A stretch of DNA of 64,000 bases from Hemerocallis citrina (Eukaryota > Streptophyta > Magnoliopsida > Asparagales > Asphodelaceae): assembly GCA_017893485.1 (NCBI GenBank), contig JACEHZ010000371.1, positions 310,001 to 374,000 of the forward strand, given 5' to 3'. Positions 23,101 to 35,170 of this stretch are shown one piece after another. The notes under the pieces are model-generated. The model worked only from the letters and a program-made list of their open reading frames with translations, was not told the DNA's origin and made no database searches. Position numbers and translations under genes: made by a program. Every line of letters starts with the position of its first letter. Position 1 is the stretch's first letter.

Positions 23101-24250
23101 AAAGATGTGAATACATGAATGCTATGGTTATGAAACATGAATTGTGATTAATCATGAAAAGATCTTATGAGTATGAAAAGCTCGATGTTGTAATTATGAG
23201 TTAAAATTGAGAATTAGGGTATAGCCAAGCCTTATACCGGCAATAAAAGAAATGTGGAAATGATATTTGAAATGAGAAGACCAAGGTTTGGGTCATGTGA
23301 ATTAAATGAATAAGACCGGTATAGTGGGAGTGCTACACTGTAAGGGTTGATTTTATTCATGATTCAATTAAACTAAGGATTAGATACATAGTGAAAATGT
23401 GATGAAAGTAAGAGAAAAACATTGAGTATGAGGGCCATTGGATTGGTGGCGTGAGAGTATTCACAGGATGTCCCATGATGCGTCATGATAGAACGTGGAT
23501 ACTGCTCCAGAGTACCGTCCTGGTGGCGATGCTCGTGGGGTGTTTGGCGACTGTAGGTGGTGTCATGTCTGGTAGGAGCAGAATTACCATAGGATGCCTG
23601 CATGATGGGTCATGTAACAGTGTGTTGGGATTCCCTCCAGGGTGCCTAGACATGAGTTCGTAGGTCAGAAAACATCTAGGATACTTACCGTAGTTACAGT
23701 AGTAGATTAAGTCATGACGAGGGATTGAACCCTACAAGATGAAGTACGGTTAAGGGCTTGGCCTCGGACCTATGTAGTATGGGTTGCATAGACTCTGAAC
23801 AAGTGCACATTAGTGTCATATAATACAAATAATTGCATTAAGGATTAAGTGCACATTCATAACACGACATCAACAGGATAGTCCCTTTTAGCTTTGTTTG
23901 TGAACAAGTTTGTGGTTTGCTAAGTATTGAGAATTGTTATACTGTTCCGGCATAGAGATGATGGCCGTGTATAATATTTCGTCAGTTGAATGAACTGACG
24001 CGCCCACAATTTTATATGCAGGGTAAAGATGCTTGACAAATTGAAGTATAGATGCTGCGCAAAATTGATTTAAATGTTGTTTCATGTAAATTATTGTAAA
24101 ATTGCTTCCGCTGTGACAATGTACAAGTGTAATGTAACTCTGATGAAAGAAATGTTTTTTATTTCCTTGTAAAATTGTACGAAAGAAGTGTAAAGATCCT
24201 GTGGAACTTCGAATTCAGTTGTATTTTAGAATTCGAGGTGTTACAGCACT

Positions 24251-26692
24251 AGAAAAACTTACAAGAGAAAAAGAAAGAAAAGAAAACTAGTTGTGAGAAA
24301 AGATTGAGAATAGTTGTGATTAAAAAGATTGAGAGTGTGTGTTGTGTGTTCTTGCACCTAGAGGAGGCCGGTCAAACATCATGGAGAGGAAGGTGCTCGG
24401 ATTACATCAAGCAAGGAGGAGAAGGGGCATTTTGGTGGCACAATCTAGGAGGAGAAGAAACCGTTCGTGACTTCGTATGTTCAAGGAGATTTCTAGGAGA
24501 TTTCAGATTGTTTTCTTCAAAAAGGTGGGTGATTTCTCAAGCTTCTACTTTAGATACCATGCTAGGGATTGAAATCGTGATTATGTTAGAAATGAGTAGG
24601 AAAGATTGCCATACATTTGTTTAAAGAGATTAAGGAGAAAAGAACACTAATTGATCTACAGGAAAAGTTAGTAAAATAAATTAGAATGTGTGAATGAGGA
24701 TGTGTTATGATGGCTTGGTAGTATATTTGCACGCTAAAATGGATAAATTATGATTTTATGAAACTTTGTCTATGCATGAATTGTAAAATACAATATGTGA
24801 GAAATGTGCTTATGGATAAATTAAAGAATGTAAATTAGTATTCATGGAATATTAAATAGATTGAATTGTGGTAAAAAGTGAGTTTTAATTGCCATATGCA
24901 AGTAGTGTTGTAGTCACTTGATTTATTATCCATATTGTCTCTTGAAACATAAGAAAACGGTTGGTTTGTGAAATATGACTAAACTAAAGAATTTAATTTT
25001 CGTAAAGAATGAAAGAGATAAAATCTTGTATGAACTCATTATAAATGAGGGGGAATTGTTGATAAAAGGATTCTTATAAAAAGAAATGTTTCTATGTCGA
25101 AATATATTTATTTTGATCCGTTGTTTAAATAAACTAAGGGAGAAATAGTCTTTTATGTTTAAAAATGAGTTTTATACAAATTATGAAGTACAAGCTACTG
25201 TTTTTCTAAGAAAATATAATCAGGGAAAGATCTATATTTTATAAGAACAATTTGAATGAGAAAATTCGAGTTTTCCTAAAAAGAGCTAGAAACAGCACAG
25301 TCAGAGACAAAAATGTTTTAATAAATTTCCCTTACGGGTTAGTCACTCGGATCTACTGGTCAGTGGGTGCGCTTTAAACTATTACTGTAGCTCGGCGGAG
25401 CTGAAACCCTAGGTTCAAATCTCGACAGAGACTTTGTTTTTCTAAAATGTGATTTTTATTCAAAACCCAAACCCGAAACTCATGTATATTTTAAGTCTCC
25501 ATTTAGACAGCTAGTCGCTGTGGTCATTCTGTTCTTTGGGTGCGGTTTGGTGACATTACTGTTCACCCGCGGAACCACTGTGTGTGAGTTTGAAACCGGC
25601 CTCTCTAGCCATTTTTTTTAGTTTTCGATTTTTTTATTATATTTTTGACTTTTCTAAGGATTTCAATGTTATAAAAATTGAGAAAAAAATGTTAGAAAAA
25701 TTCTAAAAATGCCTAAACTTGCTGAAAATTTATTCTATCATTAGTGACCTATTATAATGAGAATTAAAAGCTATTTTGGAAAAGAACTTGATACAAATTA
25801 TTAGAATGAAATATTGATTAAATAAAGAAAATAAATATTTTTCTCTTAAAAGAAAGTTTGAGCAGAGATTTTAAATGAGATTGAGCCTTGGAAAATTTAA
25901 GTACGATAAATGTGATTTTCTTGGCTTAATAAGTGAAAGATTGATATTATTAAAATAAAAGAAATTATGTGAAGTTAAATTATGAATGTGTGAAGTTTGA
26001 AAAATGAATTTGTCACATTATACATGAAATTTGTACATGAAAATGAAATGGAACATCATGATGAATTATGAGAAAAATTTGTGAGTGTGAATACTCAATT
26101 TTTATGAACATGAAATGAGATTAAACACTAGTGTAGCTAAGTCCTTATACCGGCATTGAATAAATTCTTTTAAGATAAATTATTGAAATGAAAGACCAAG
26201 TTTAGGTCATTATTGTTGATTGATGATTAAGACCGGTATAGAGAAAGTGCTAACTCTTGGGTGTTGATTTTTATTCATGATTCAAATAACTAAGGACAAT
26301 ACAATATTGAAGATGTGATGAAAGTAAGAGAAAAATACAAGTATGAGGGCCTCGGATCTACGGTGTAAGAGTATTCATAGATTGCCTGCTTGATGCATCA
26401 TGTCATGGCGTGTATACATCTCCGAAATTATCGGGACCGTGGCGATGCTTGTGGGGTGTTTGGTGACTACGGGTGGTTTCATTGTTCCATGACGGAGCCT
26501 GAAATGTCCATAGGCTCTGCATGATGCGTCATGTCACGACGTGGGTTTCTCCTCCAGGCTGTCTGGACATGGGCTCGTAACTCATAGAACATCTAGGATA
26601 CTTACCGTAGTAACCGTAGTAGTTTAAATCATGGTGAGGGAATCAACCCTACAAGATGAAGAACGATTAAGGGCTTGCCCTCGGACCTATGT
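24251..26692 (+). mobile_element. 3' LTR of element A, piece 2
   Basis: Resumes at AGAAAAACTTACAAG, exactly where piece 1 stopped relative to the 5' LTR. It aligns with about 8310-10769 and ends at TATGT (26688-26692), the target of the next solo LTR. The tRNA-like modules are present but weaker: GGTTCAAATCT at 25412-25422 and AGTTTGAAACC at 25587-25597. Confidence 0.9.
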
Positions 26693-29600
26693 TGTAATAT
26701 CCTAAAATTTCCTTTTTTTATAAAAATATTGTTTTCACGTGTGATGCACGTGCAAATTTCATGTGTATATTATTTATTTATTTTATATATAAGATCTCAT
26801 TTTAGTATGAACAATTATTTTCCCTTATTTTTTTTCTTCTAAAAGCCTATTTCTAAAGCCTAAAACTCTATTTTATTTGTTTTAGCCCACTTTAATTAAT
26901 TATTAATTTGTTATCTTGGCCCACAAGCCTAAGCTCACTAATTGTGAAGCCCACCAATTTAATAAATCAATTAAATGGTCACACTTGTCATGTAGAGACA
27001 AATGGTGAATATTTTGATTAATTAAATTGTACAAACTTCTAAATAGGGGTACTAGGTGGCACGTGCGATGCACGTAGTGTGCAATGCACACTATTATGGT
27101 GGCCGGATTGTGCATGGGTGATGGGAGAGTGGGTTTGTGTGCATGGGTAGTTTATTTGTGTGTGGGTGGTTGCTATAACTTCCTCTCCAATCCTAGCCCT
27201 CCATTCTACAACTATCCAACAAATCCTAGCCCTCCAATCTACTTTAAAAATAGTATAAATACCCCCCTTCATACTTGTATTCTACACTAAAGCAAATATT
27301 AAAAGGAGACATTATATAGGAGATATATACATATTAGTGTGTGAGTGTGAGTGTATGTGTGTACACCCCCGTTGGAGGCCGGCCATCCCTACATTGGTGC
27401 TCTCGGTTTTTGGCAAGGAGCAAGGAGAAGAGTTCATGCATTGCAATCTAGGAGGAGAAGGCACTCGCTCGCAATCTAGGAGGCTCTAGGGGATTTTTCT
27501 TAATTGGTTTTCTTCAAAAGGTGGGTGTTTCTCATGACTTCTAGACTAGAATATCATGCTAGAAAATGAAATTGAATTATTATTATAAGCTACTAGTTGA
27601 AATGAAATACATGTTTGTCTAATTAGGAGAAGATTGTTAATTGGCAAATGTGTGTTGATTGATTACTAGAGTTATTACCTATGAGTAAAAGTGCATGTTT
27701 CTCATTGTTATAAACATTAGAATGCATGTTGATTATGTTAAATTACAATTATGTGACATTCGCTACTATGAAATTGAACCATGCTTATTGATTAAAATGC
27801 CAAAGTAGAATAGTGTGTTAAAATTGAATTGATCGAATTTTTTGTTAATAGATGTAATGAATTTCCCTATTGTGATATTTATCATGTGGAAGATTTGAAT
27901 AAATGAAAAAGAATGCCTTTTTGCATACAATGTATCATGTGTAGATTAATTAATAAGAAAAAAAAAGTGGAAGTCTTTACTCACTTATAAAGTTAATTTT
28001 GTGCTCAAAAAATAATATTTTAGTTATCAATGTGTAAGGAAACATCATTGTAATGAATTTTGTGCAGAAAAAATCATCTTTGATTATGAACAATTATGTT
28101 TTGGTCTTCAAATGTCGAAATAGTGTTTATATATGCAATCTAAAGCTAAATACATGTTTTAAAAGAGGGGAAAATAGCTTTAAATATACTAGTTATGGTT
28201 AAAATAAATGTAGGTTTATTCTGGACATTATTGTTTTCAAAAGAGGAGAAAAGGAGACAAATTCATTTTGAAAATTTTGAAATTTAGTTTTGAACAGAGA
28301 GTAAAGTCAAAACCTATTTTATTTATTATCAAATCGATATGTTCACTTAGACCAACTGGTCGGAAGAGATTTGGGTCGCTATAGTATCGGAGGTCTCGGG
28401 TTTGATATCGATGCTCTGTTTTATTTTTTTTGTTAAAAATCCAAATCACTGAGAACAAAAACATAGGGCTTTTAATCCCTAATTAAATCGACTTGCGGAT
28501 GTGGCGCTTTGGTCTTGTGCGCTGTCTGCCTCACCGCTGGTCGCTGGTTCGAATCGTGGTGGGTTTGGAGTTTAGAAAAAATATTTTTTGGGATTTTTAA
28601 AATAAAAATGGACTTTTAAAATAGAATAAAAATCAAAAAAATTATGGATTAAATTTTGAAAAATTATTGGAACTTATTAGAAAATGTTTATACAACTTTT
28701 GGTGATGTGTGAATAAGAAATTGGAGTTTTGCAAGAAATGACTCATTTTTGGAATTAAATTATATTTTTTAAACAAAGGAAAATAAATGAAAATTTTTGG
28801 GTTTAAAAGATAAATTTTGAAAAGTTGTAACTCGTATGATTAAATGGAATTATAAAAGAAAATGCGTTTGCAGCAAGATTTGATTTGTGAATAATAGATG
28901 TGTGGAACACACAAATTATTGGTGATTATTAATTGAAATTGACCCTTGCATATGGATTGCACGTGAAATTGAATTATTGATTGTGATGAATTATGAAAGA
29001 TATGAATACATGAATATTATGCTTTTGGAAATATGAATTATGATTAATCATGAAAAGGTCTTATGAGTATGACATTGTAATTATGAGTTGAAATTGAGAA
29101 TTAGGGTATAGCCAAACCTTATACCGGCAAAGAAAGAATTATGAGATTATATTTTGAAATGAGAAGACCAAGGTTGGGTCATGTGAAATTAAATGAATAA
29201 GACCGGTATAGTGGAAGTGCTACATTCTAAGAGATTGATTTTATTCATGATTCAATTAAATTAAGGATTAGATACATAGTGAAGATGTGATGAAAGTAAG
29301 AGAAAAACATTGAGTATGAGGGCCATTGGATTGGCGGCGTGAGAGTATTCACAGGATGTCCCATGATGAGTCATGATAGGGCGTGGATACTGCTCCAGAG
29401 TACCGTCCCGGTGGCGACACTCATGGGGTATTTGATGACTGCGGGTGGTGTCATGTCTATGGTAGGAGCTAAATTACCACAAGATGCCTGCATGATGAGT
29501 CATGTGTCAGTTCGTTGGGATTCCCTCCAGGGTGCCTAGACATGAGTTCGTAGGTCAGAAAACATCTAGGATACTTACCGTAGTTACAGTAGTAGATTAA

Positions 29601-30132
29601 GTCATGTCGAGGGATTGAACCCTACAAGATGAAGAACGATTAAGGGCTTGCCCTCGGACCTATGTAGTATGGGCTGCATAGACTCTGAACAAGTGCACAT
29701 TAGTGTCATATAATATAAATAATTGCATTAAGGATTAAGTGCACATTCACAACACGAAATCAATAGGATAGTCCCTTTAGTTCTGTTTGTGACAAGTTTG
29801 TGGTTTTCTAAGAAATGAGAATCATTATACTGCTTCCGACATAGAGAGGATGGCCGTGTATAATATTTCGTCAGTTGTATGAACTGACGCGCCCACTGTT
29901 TTATATGCAGGGTAAAGATGCTTGACAATTGAAGTATACATGTTGCGCAAGATTGATTTAAATTTTGTTTCATGTAAATTGATTGTAATATTACTTCCGT
30001 TGTGATAATGTACAAGTGTAATGTAACTCTGATGAAAGAAAAGTTTTTATTTCCTTGTAAAATTGTACGAAAGAAGTGTAAAGATCATGTGGAACTCGAA
30101 TTCAGTTGTATTTTAGAATTCGGGGTGTTACA
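26693..30132 (+). mobile_element. Solo LTR, sister family 'A2', copy 2 (3.4 kb)
   Basis: Starts TGTAATATCC and ends GGGTGTTACA, flanked by the 5-bp duplication TATGT (26688-26692; 30133-30137). A TATA box lies at 27254-27261. tRNA-like modules: GGTTTGATATC (28399-28409), and TGGCGCTTTGG (28502-28512) with GGTTCGAATCG (28546-28556). Full-length relative of 20447-24245 without the 327-bp duplication. Confidence 0.9.
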
Positions 30133-30137
30133 TATGT

Positions 30138-30569
30138 AGTATGGAATGCATAGAATCTGAACAAGTGTGCATTAGTGTCATGTAATATAAATAACTGCAT
30201 TAAGGACTAAGTGCACATTCACACACGACATCAATAGGATAGTCCCCATTAGCTTTGTTTGTGACAAGTGTGTGCTTTCGAAGTAAGAGAAATTGATGTA
30301 TTATATCCTAGCGTCAGTTATATGCAACTAATGTACCCACAGTTTCTATGTAGGATAAAGTGATTGACAAGACTAAAAAATTATTGCTGCTTAAAGAAAT
30401 GTCCACGTTATTATTTAATTCATGTATAATGTTGTAATTTGCTTCCGCTGTGTAAAATGTAAACATTATTGTATAAAAGTTTTTAATTCCTTATAAAATT
30501 ATATGTAGCGAAGTGTAAAGATCCTGTGGAACTTCGAATTCAGTCTCATTTGAAATTCGGGGTGTTACG
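30138..30569 (+). mobile_element. 3' LTR of element A, piece 3
   Basis: Aligns with the last 430 bp of the 5' LTR. The terminal base is G instead of A (GTTACG), followed at once by the target duplication GGTCC (30570-30574) and the resumed Gypsy-B gag. Confidence 0.9.
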
Positions 30570-31487
30570 GGTCCGGCCACCCTTCTCATCCTACATCCTC
30601 GAGGCCCCCGTTCTGAGGAGCTTCAAGCCTCCTGCATTTGAGACATATAATAGGGATTCGGATCATGTTGATCACATCGAGGGGTTGAAAATTCTCATGA
30701 TGATTCACAGTGCCTCGAATTCACTCCCTGTCGGGCGTTCCCTGCCACGCTATAGGGCTAAGCACGAGAGTGGTACTCTAAACCCCCAACTCAATATTCT
30801 CCTTTGACCAGCTCGATGAGAGCTTCCTCACCCATTTCCTGACGAGTCGAAGGGCAGAAAAGACAAGTGCTGCTCTACCAAACTTAAAGCAGAATGATGG
30901 AAAGTCGCTTCGTGACTGCGTCCATAGATTTATGGCAGAGGCCCGGTCCATCCACTATCTTAATTCCGGGGTCGTAGTGGCAGCTTTCAGATACAACGTT
31001 CGGCACGACCTCCTCAAGACCTCCTTTCCCAATAAGCCAACTTAGGATTTCTCCGAACTTCTCCAACGATGTGAGAAATATATCGGAGCCAAAGAAACTC
31101 TTCATCCTCAGGACCAAAGTGAGCCCTTGTCCGGATACAAATGAAAAAGTGTGGATGGGGGCCTAGAAAGTCCTAGAGGGACGAGTACGGGCAACGCCGC
31201 CCCCTCCGATCCCTCGCTTTGACAAGTTCACACTTCTCAATGCTAACGTCTCAATGGTCCTTATGAAAATTGAAGGAGACGGACTACTCCGCCCTCCTCC
31301 TATGATGAACCCAAAAAACAAAAGGAGAGACAACAACAGATGGTGCCGGTTTTACAAGGACCATGGGCATGTCAAAGATGAGTGTCAAGCTCTCAAAGAT
31401 GGAATCAAAGCTCTCATCCGCTGTGGGCACCACTCTGAGTACACCCTGGAGAACAGTGTCGAACCTCTGTCGGATCGAGCTGGATGA
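30570..31487 (+). pseudogene. Gypsy-B gag, C-terminal part
   Basis: Continues the gag broken at 7711. 'RPPFSSYILEAPVLRSFKPP' and then 'AFETYNRDSDHVDHIEGLKI' match the minus-strand gag at 54052-54835. Later blocks in other frames end with the Tat-like Cys-His motif 'WCRFYKDHGHVKDECQALKD' (about 31342-31400) and 'IRCGHHSEYTLE'. Stops and frameshifts near 30740, 31045 and 31150 inactivate it. No protease follows; tandem repeats begin after 31500. Confidence 0.85.
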
Positions 31488-31704
31488 AGTTTAAAGAGAG
31501 TGCTTAACAGCCTCCACTAGATTGTTGAGATTTGTAATAAGCCAGTCCCTAAAATGGTCAAGGCATGTAATAAAAGCTAGCCACCAAGGCAGCCACTTAG
31601 TTTCATTCTTCAAAAAAGACAAAGTGTTTCCTTCATAAACTCTGGTACTACCATGCGGATGCAAACAATGACTTTTGTGCTCAGCTCCTCTTCCGAGCTA
31701 CACC

Positions 31705-32640
31705 AACAACTCATTAATTTTCAAACAGGGGGTTTGAGGTCTAACTCGTGTCTCAAGCTACTCCCACTCTGGAGTTCAGCTTGTCACTCGAGCTACTTCT
31801 GCAACTTGATAACTATCAAACAACGGGTTCGGAGTCCAAATCGCGATTCAAGCTGCTCCCACTTGGAGTTCGGCTTCTCACTTGAGCTGCTCCCGCAACT
31901 CATTAATCCTTAAACAGCAGGTTCGGAGTCCAACTCGTGACTCAAGCTCCTCCTACCTTGGAGTTTAGCTTGTCACTCGAGCTGCTCTCGCAACTCGCTA
32001 ACTATCAAACGATGGGTTCGGAGTACAACTCGTGACTCAAGCTGCTTCTGCCTTGGAGTTTGACTTCTCACTCGAGCTGCTCCCTCAACTTGCTAAGCCT
32101 CAAATGCAGGTTCAGAGTCCAACTTGTGACTCAAGCTGCTCCCACCTTGGAGTTCGGCTTGTTACTCAAGATGCTCCCGCAACTTGCTAACCCTCAAGTA
32201 GCAGGTTCAGAGTCCAACTCGTGACTCAAGCTGCTCCCACCTTGAGTTCGGATTGTCACTCGAAATGCTCCCGCATCTCGCTAACTCTCAAATAGTTGCT
32301 TCAGAGTCCAACTCAAGACTCAAGCTGCTCCCACCTTGGAATTTGGCTTATCACTCGAGCTGCTCCTGCAACTCACTAACCCTCAAACAACAGGTTCAGA
32401 GTCCAACTCGTGACTCAAGCTGCTCCCACCTTGGAGTTCGGCTTATCACTCGAGCTGCTCCCATAACTCGCTAACCCTCAAACAGCAAATTTGAAGTCCA
32501 ACTCGTGACTCAAGCTGCTCCCACCTTAGAGTTTGGCTTGTCACTCAAGATGTTCCCGCAACTCGCTAACCCTCAAGAAGTAGGTTCAGTGTCCAACTCG
32601 TGACTCAAACTACTCCAATTTCGGAATTCGACTTGTCACT
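31705..32640 (+). repeat. Tandem repeat, about 10 x 94-97 bp
   Basis: The marker GGTTCAGAGTCCAACTCGTG (variants allowed) recurs near 31727, 31826, 31920, 32014, 32108, 32203, 32300, 32394, 32489 and 32584. Each unit also carries 'CAAGCTGCTCCCACCTTGGA' and 'TCACTCGAGCTGCTCC'. It lies after gag in Gypsy-B where pol is absent. Short forward ORFs here are repeat artefacts. Confidence 0.85.
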
Positions 32641-32999
32641 CAAGCTTCTCCCACAAATTCGCTGTGCTCGCCCCTCGGCATGGTGCTTTGACGTCGAGGC
32701 CTTTGCATAATTCTCTGCAAACAAGGCCCATGCCTCGAGCCTAGTGCCTCCAAATGGCACTCGACCACAAGGCCATCGCAGATTTTCTTTGCAACATGGC
32801 CCACGCCTCGGGCCTAGCACCCCTCGGCATGGCGGTCCGACCCCGAACCACTCACGGGATTTCTCTGGAACAAGGCCCATGCTTCATGCCCCGCCCTTCG
32901 ACAAAGACTCCGACCCCAAGCCACCAACAGATTTCTTCATGACAATGCTTGCGCCTCGTACCTCCATCCTCAGCATGGTATTCCCAGCTACACATGAAA

Positions 33000-33790
33000 C
33001 ACTCCTCAAATTTTGCAAGGAGCCCGCCTCAAATTTAGCCCCTCGACGTGATATCCAACGCCAAGATTCCACACCAAAATCCAAGAAGCCCACCTCAGAT
33101 TTAGCCCATCAGCGTGGCATTCGACGCCGAGACCTTGCATCAAAATCCATGAAGGATCTCTCCTCAGACCTAGTCACTCGGCATGGCATCCGACGTCGAG
33201 ATTCTGCACCAAAATCCAAGGTGCCCACCTCAGATTTAGCCCCTCGGCGTAGCATCCGACGTTGAAACCTTTCACCAAAATTCTTGAAGGATCTCTTCTC
33301 GGACCTAGTCACTCGGCAAGGAATCCAATGCCGAGAACCTACACCAAATTCCAAGAAGCCTGCCTCAGATTCAGCCCCTCGACCTTACATCCGACACCAA
33401 GACCTTTCACCATAATCCTTGAAGGATCTCTCCTCAGACCTAGTCACTTGGCATGGCATCCGACACCAAGATCCTGCACCAAAAGCCAATGAGCCCACCT
33501 CGGATTTAGCCCCTTGGAATGCCATCCGACCCCGAGATTTCGCACCAAAATCCAGGATTCCCGCCTCTGATTTAGCCCCTCGTCCTGTCATCCGACACTG
33601 AGATCACCAACATCAATCAAGGATCTCTCCTCGGTCTTAGTCACTCAGCATGGCATCCGATGCCGAGATCCTGCACCAAAACCCAAGGAGCCCACCTCGG
33701 ACTTAGCCCTTCGGTGTGGCATCCGATGCCGAGACCTTGCCCTAAAATCCTCGAAGGATTTCTCCTCGGTCTTGTCGATCGAGGCCCTTG
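33000..33790 (+). repeat. Tandem repeat of about 67-70 bp with two alternating unit types
   Basis: Units share GGCATCCGACGCCGAGA and CACCAAAATCCA. One type continues 'AAGCCCACCTCAGATTTAGC', the other 'GAAGGATCTCTCCTCAGACC', and they largely alternate. The preceding 32640-33000 holds related but looser copies. Long overlapping frames on both strands follow from the repeat. Confidence 0.75.
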
Positions 33791-34184
33791 CAAAACAGGC
33801 ACAACAAGTGCTAGGTTCGGCCAAACTGGACCCCCTAGTTCAACACTCGACCTATTGTTCAAGCCCCTCCAAAAGCGTTAAAATAATAATAATAATAATA
33901 AATAAATAAAATAAAATAAAAAAGGGTTCTCGCTCAGACGTGGTTTCGGAACTTTGCACCAGCCTCAGTTTCCTCTGCTGTCTTGGCCTCAGTACCTCAT
34001 ATTTCCTCGGACCCCCTACATTCTCGGACACTGCTGGGTTTGCTCAGACTCTTAGGCATCATCCGAACATCTCACGCTTTGCCCCTCGAAATGGTATTCC
34101 GACTCCGACATTGAAGCACAAAGTTGGCCATCAGATCTCCTCGGGCCTTGCTCAGTTCATATCTCCTCGTATGAGGAACTCATC

Positions 34185-35170
34185 AAACTAGTCAAGTGGC
34201 ATAGTGGTGAAGTTGTTCGGATGCTAAGGGGGAGGTCCTGGGTTCAAATTTGACCCCCAAAATTTTAAATATTTAACTTTTTCAAGGTCATCTGATCTCG
34301 TCGAAAAGCGTGCCGACTCAATCTGAGCAGATCCGAGCCAAACCTAACCGTTCTGACCCTCGTCAACTTCCGCTTCAGCACTCGGCATGGTATCCAAGGC
34401 CGAGACTGCTGCACATGAAGTGCAACTCCGATTCCTTCGGGCCTCGCTCGGTTTATATCATTTCGTCTGAGGCTCTCATCAAACCAATCAAGTGGTACAT
34501 TGGCGAAGTCTTTTGGATGCGAACTTGGAGGTCCTGGGTTCGAATCTGAGCCCCAACATTTTAAATATTTAATTTTTTCAATGCCATCTGATTTCCTTGA
34601 AAAGCGTGCAGACCCGATTTGAGCAGACCCGAGCTGCACTCGACTAATCTGAATTCCTCTGGCTTCGTCTTCAGTGCTAGAAATGGTTTCTGAATCCATA
34701 CACATGACGTGCAACTTAGATTCCATTGGGCCTCGCTCGGTTTATATATTGTCGTTTGAGGCTCTCATCAAACAGGTCAAGTGGCCTAGTGGCGAAGTCA
34801 TTTGGATCCTAAGAATAAGGTCTTGGATTTGAATCTGAGTCCGAACATTTTAAATATTTATTTTTTAAACCTGTCTGATCTCATCGAAAAGTGTGCCAAC
34901 TCGATCCGAGCAGATTCGAGTCGCACCTGACCGTTCTGACCCTCGACGGCTTCGGCTTCAGCGCTCGGCATAGTATCCGAGGCCGAGATAGCTGCACGCG
35001 AAGCGCAACTCAGATTCCTTCGGACCATGCTCGGTTTATATAATTCCGTCTAAGCCTCTCATCAAACTAGTCAGGTGGAAAGTGGTGAAGTCTTTTGGAT
35101 ACCGCGTGGGAGGTATTGGGATCGTATCCGAGCTCCAAAATTTAAGTATTTAATTTTTCTAAGCCGTCAG
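34185..35170 (+). repeat. Tandem repeat, 4 x about 291 bp, with tRNA-like boxes
   Basis: The word CATCAAACTAGTCAAGTGG (variants) starts units at about 34185, 34477, 34767 and 35059. Each unit has an A-box-like TGGCATAGTGG (perfect to TRGYNNARNNG in unit 1, 34197-34207) and, 34-40 nt later, a B-box-like GGTTCAAATTT or GGTTCGAATCT (34241-34251; 34537-34547). Units 3 and 4 are weaker. Each box pair is followed by an ATTTTAAATATTTA block. Confidence 0.8.

Larger units (their letters stand above)
20447..24245 (+). mobile_element. Solo LTR, sister family 'A2', copy 1 (3.8 kb)
   Basis: Starts TGTAATACCC and ends GGTGTTACA, flanked by the perfect 5-bp duplication GCACT (20442-20446; 24246-24250). 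It shares the end block GTGGAACTTCGAATTCAG and the CTCGGTTTTTGGCAAGGA leader block with the second copy at 26693. It carries a TATA box at 21011, two tRNA-like modules and a perfect 327-bp tandem duplication. No internal region, hence solo LTR. Confidence 0.9.
7717..30569 (+). mobile_element. Element A: chromovirus-like Ty3/Gypsy retrotransposon inserted in Gypsy-B gag
   Basis: Two long LTRs (7717-11207; 19855-30569 once its own insertions are removed) start TGTAACATCC and end GTTACA (GTTACG at the far end). The 5-bp duplication GGTCC lies at 7712-7716 and 30570-30574. Internal order: tRNA-iMet type primer site, extra ORF, gag with CCHC knuckle, protease, RT, RNase H, integrase with GPY/F motif and a chromodomain-like tail. 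RT precedes INT, as in Ty3/Gypsy. The Tekay/Del group of chromoviruses is the best guess. Every coding region is broken. Three solo LTRs are nested inside it. Confidence 0.9.

Noticed and set aside
22119..28556. Calling the A/B-box modules tRNA genes
   Set aside because: The boxes are good, but I cannot build a 7-bp acceptor stem or a full anticodon arm around them, and they lie within LTRs. Kept as tRNA-like features only.
31705..32640. Regularly spaced direct repeats that might suggest a CRISPR-like array
   Set aside because: The whole 94-97 bp unit repeats, with no unique spacers, in plant retrotransposon DNA; it is an ordinary tandem repeat.
32605..34726. Several long overlapping frames on both strands
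   Set aside because: They follow the GC-rich tandem repeats of Gypsy-B; no conserved domain and frames shift with repeat units.
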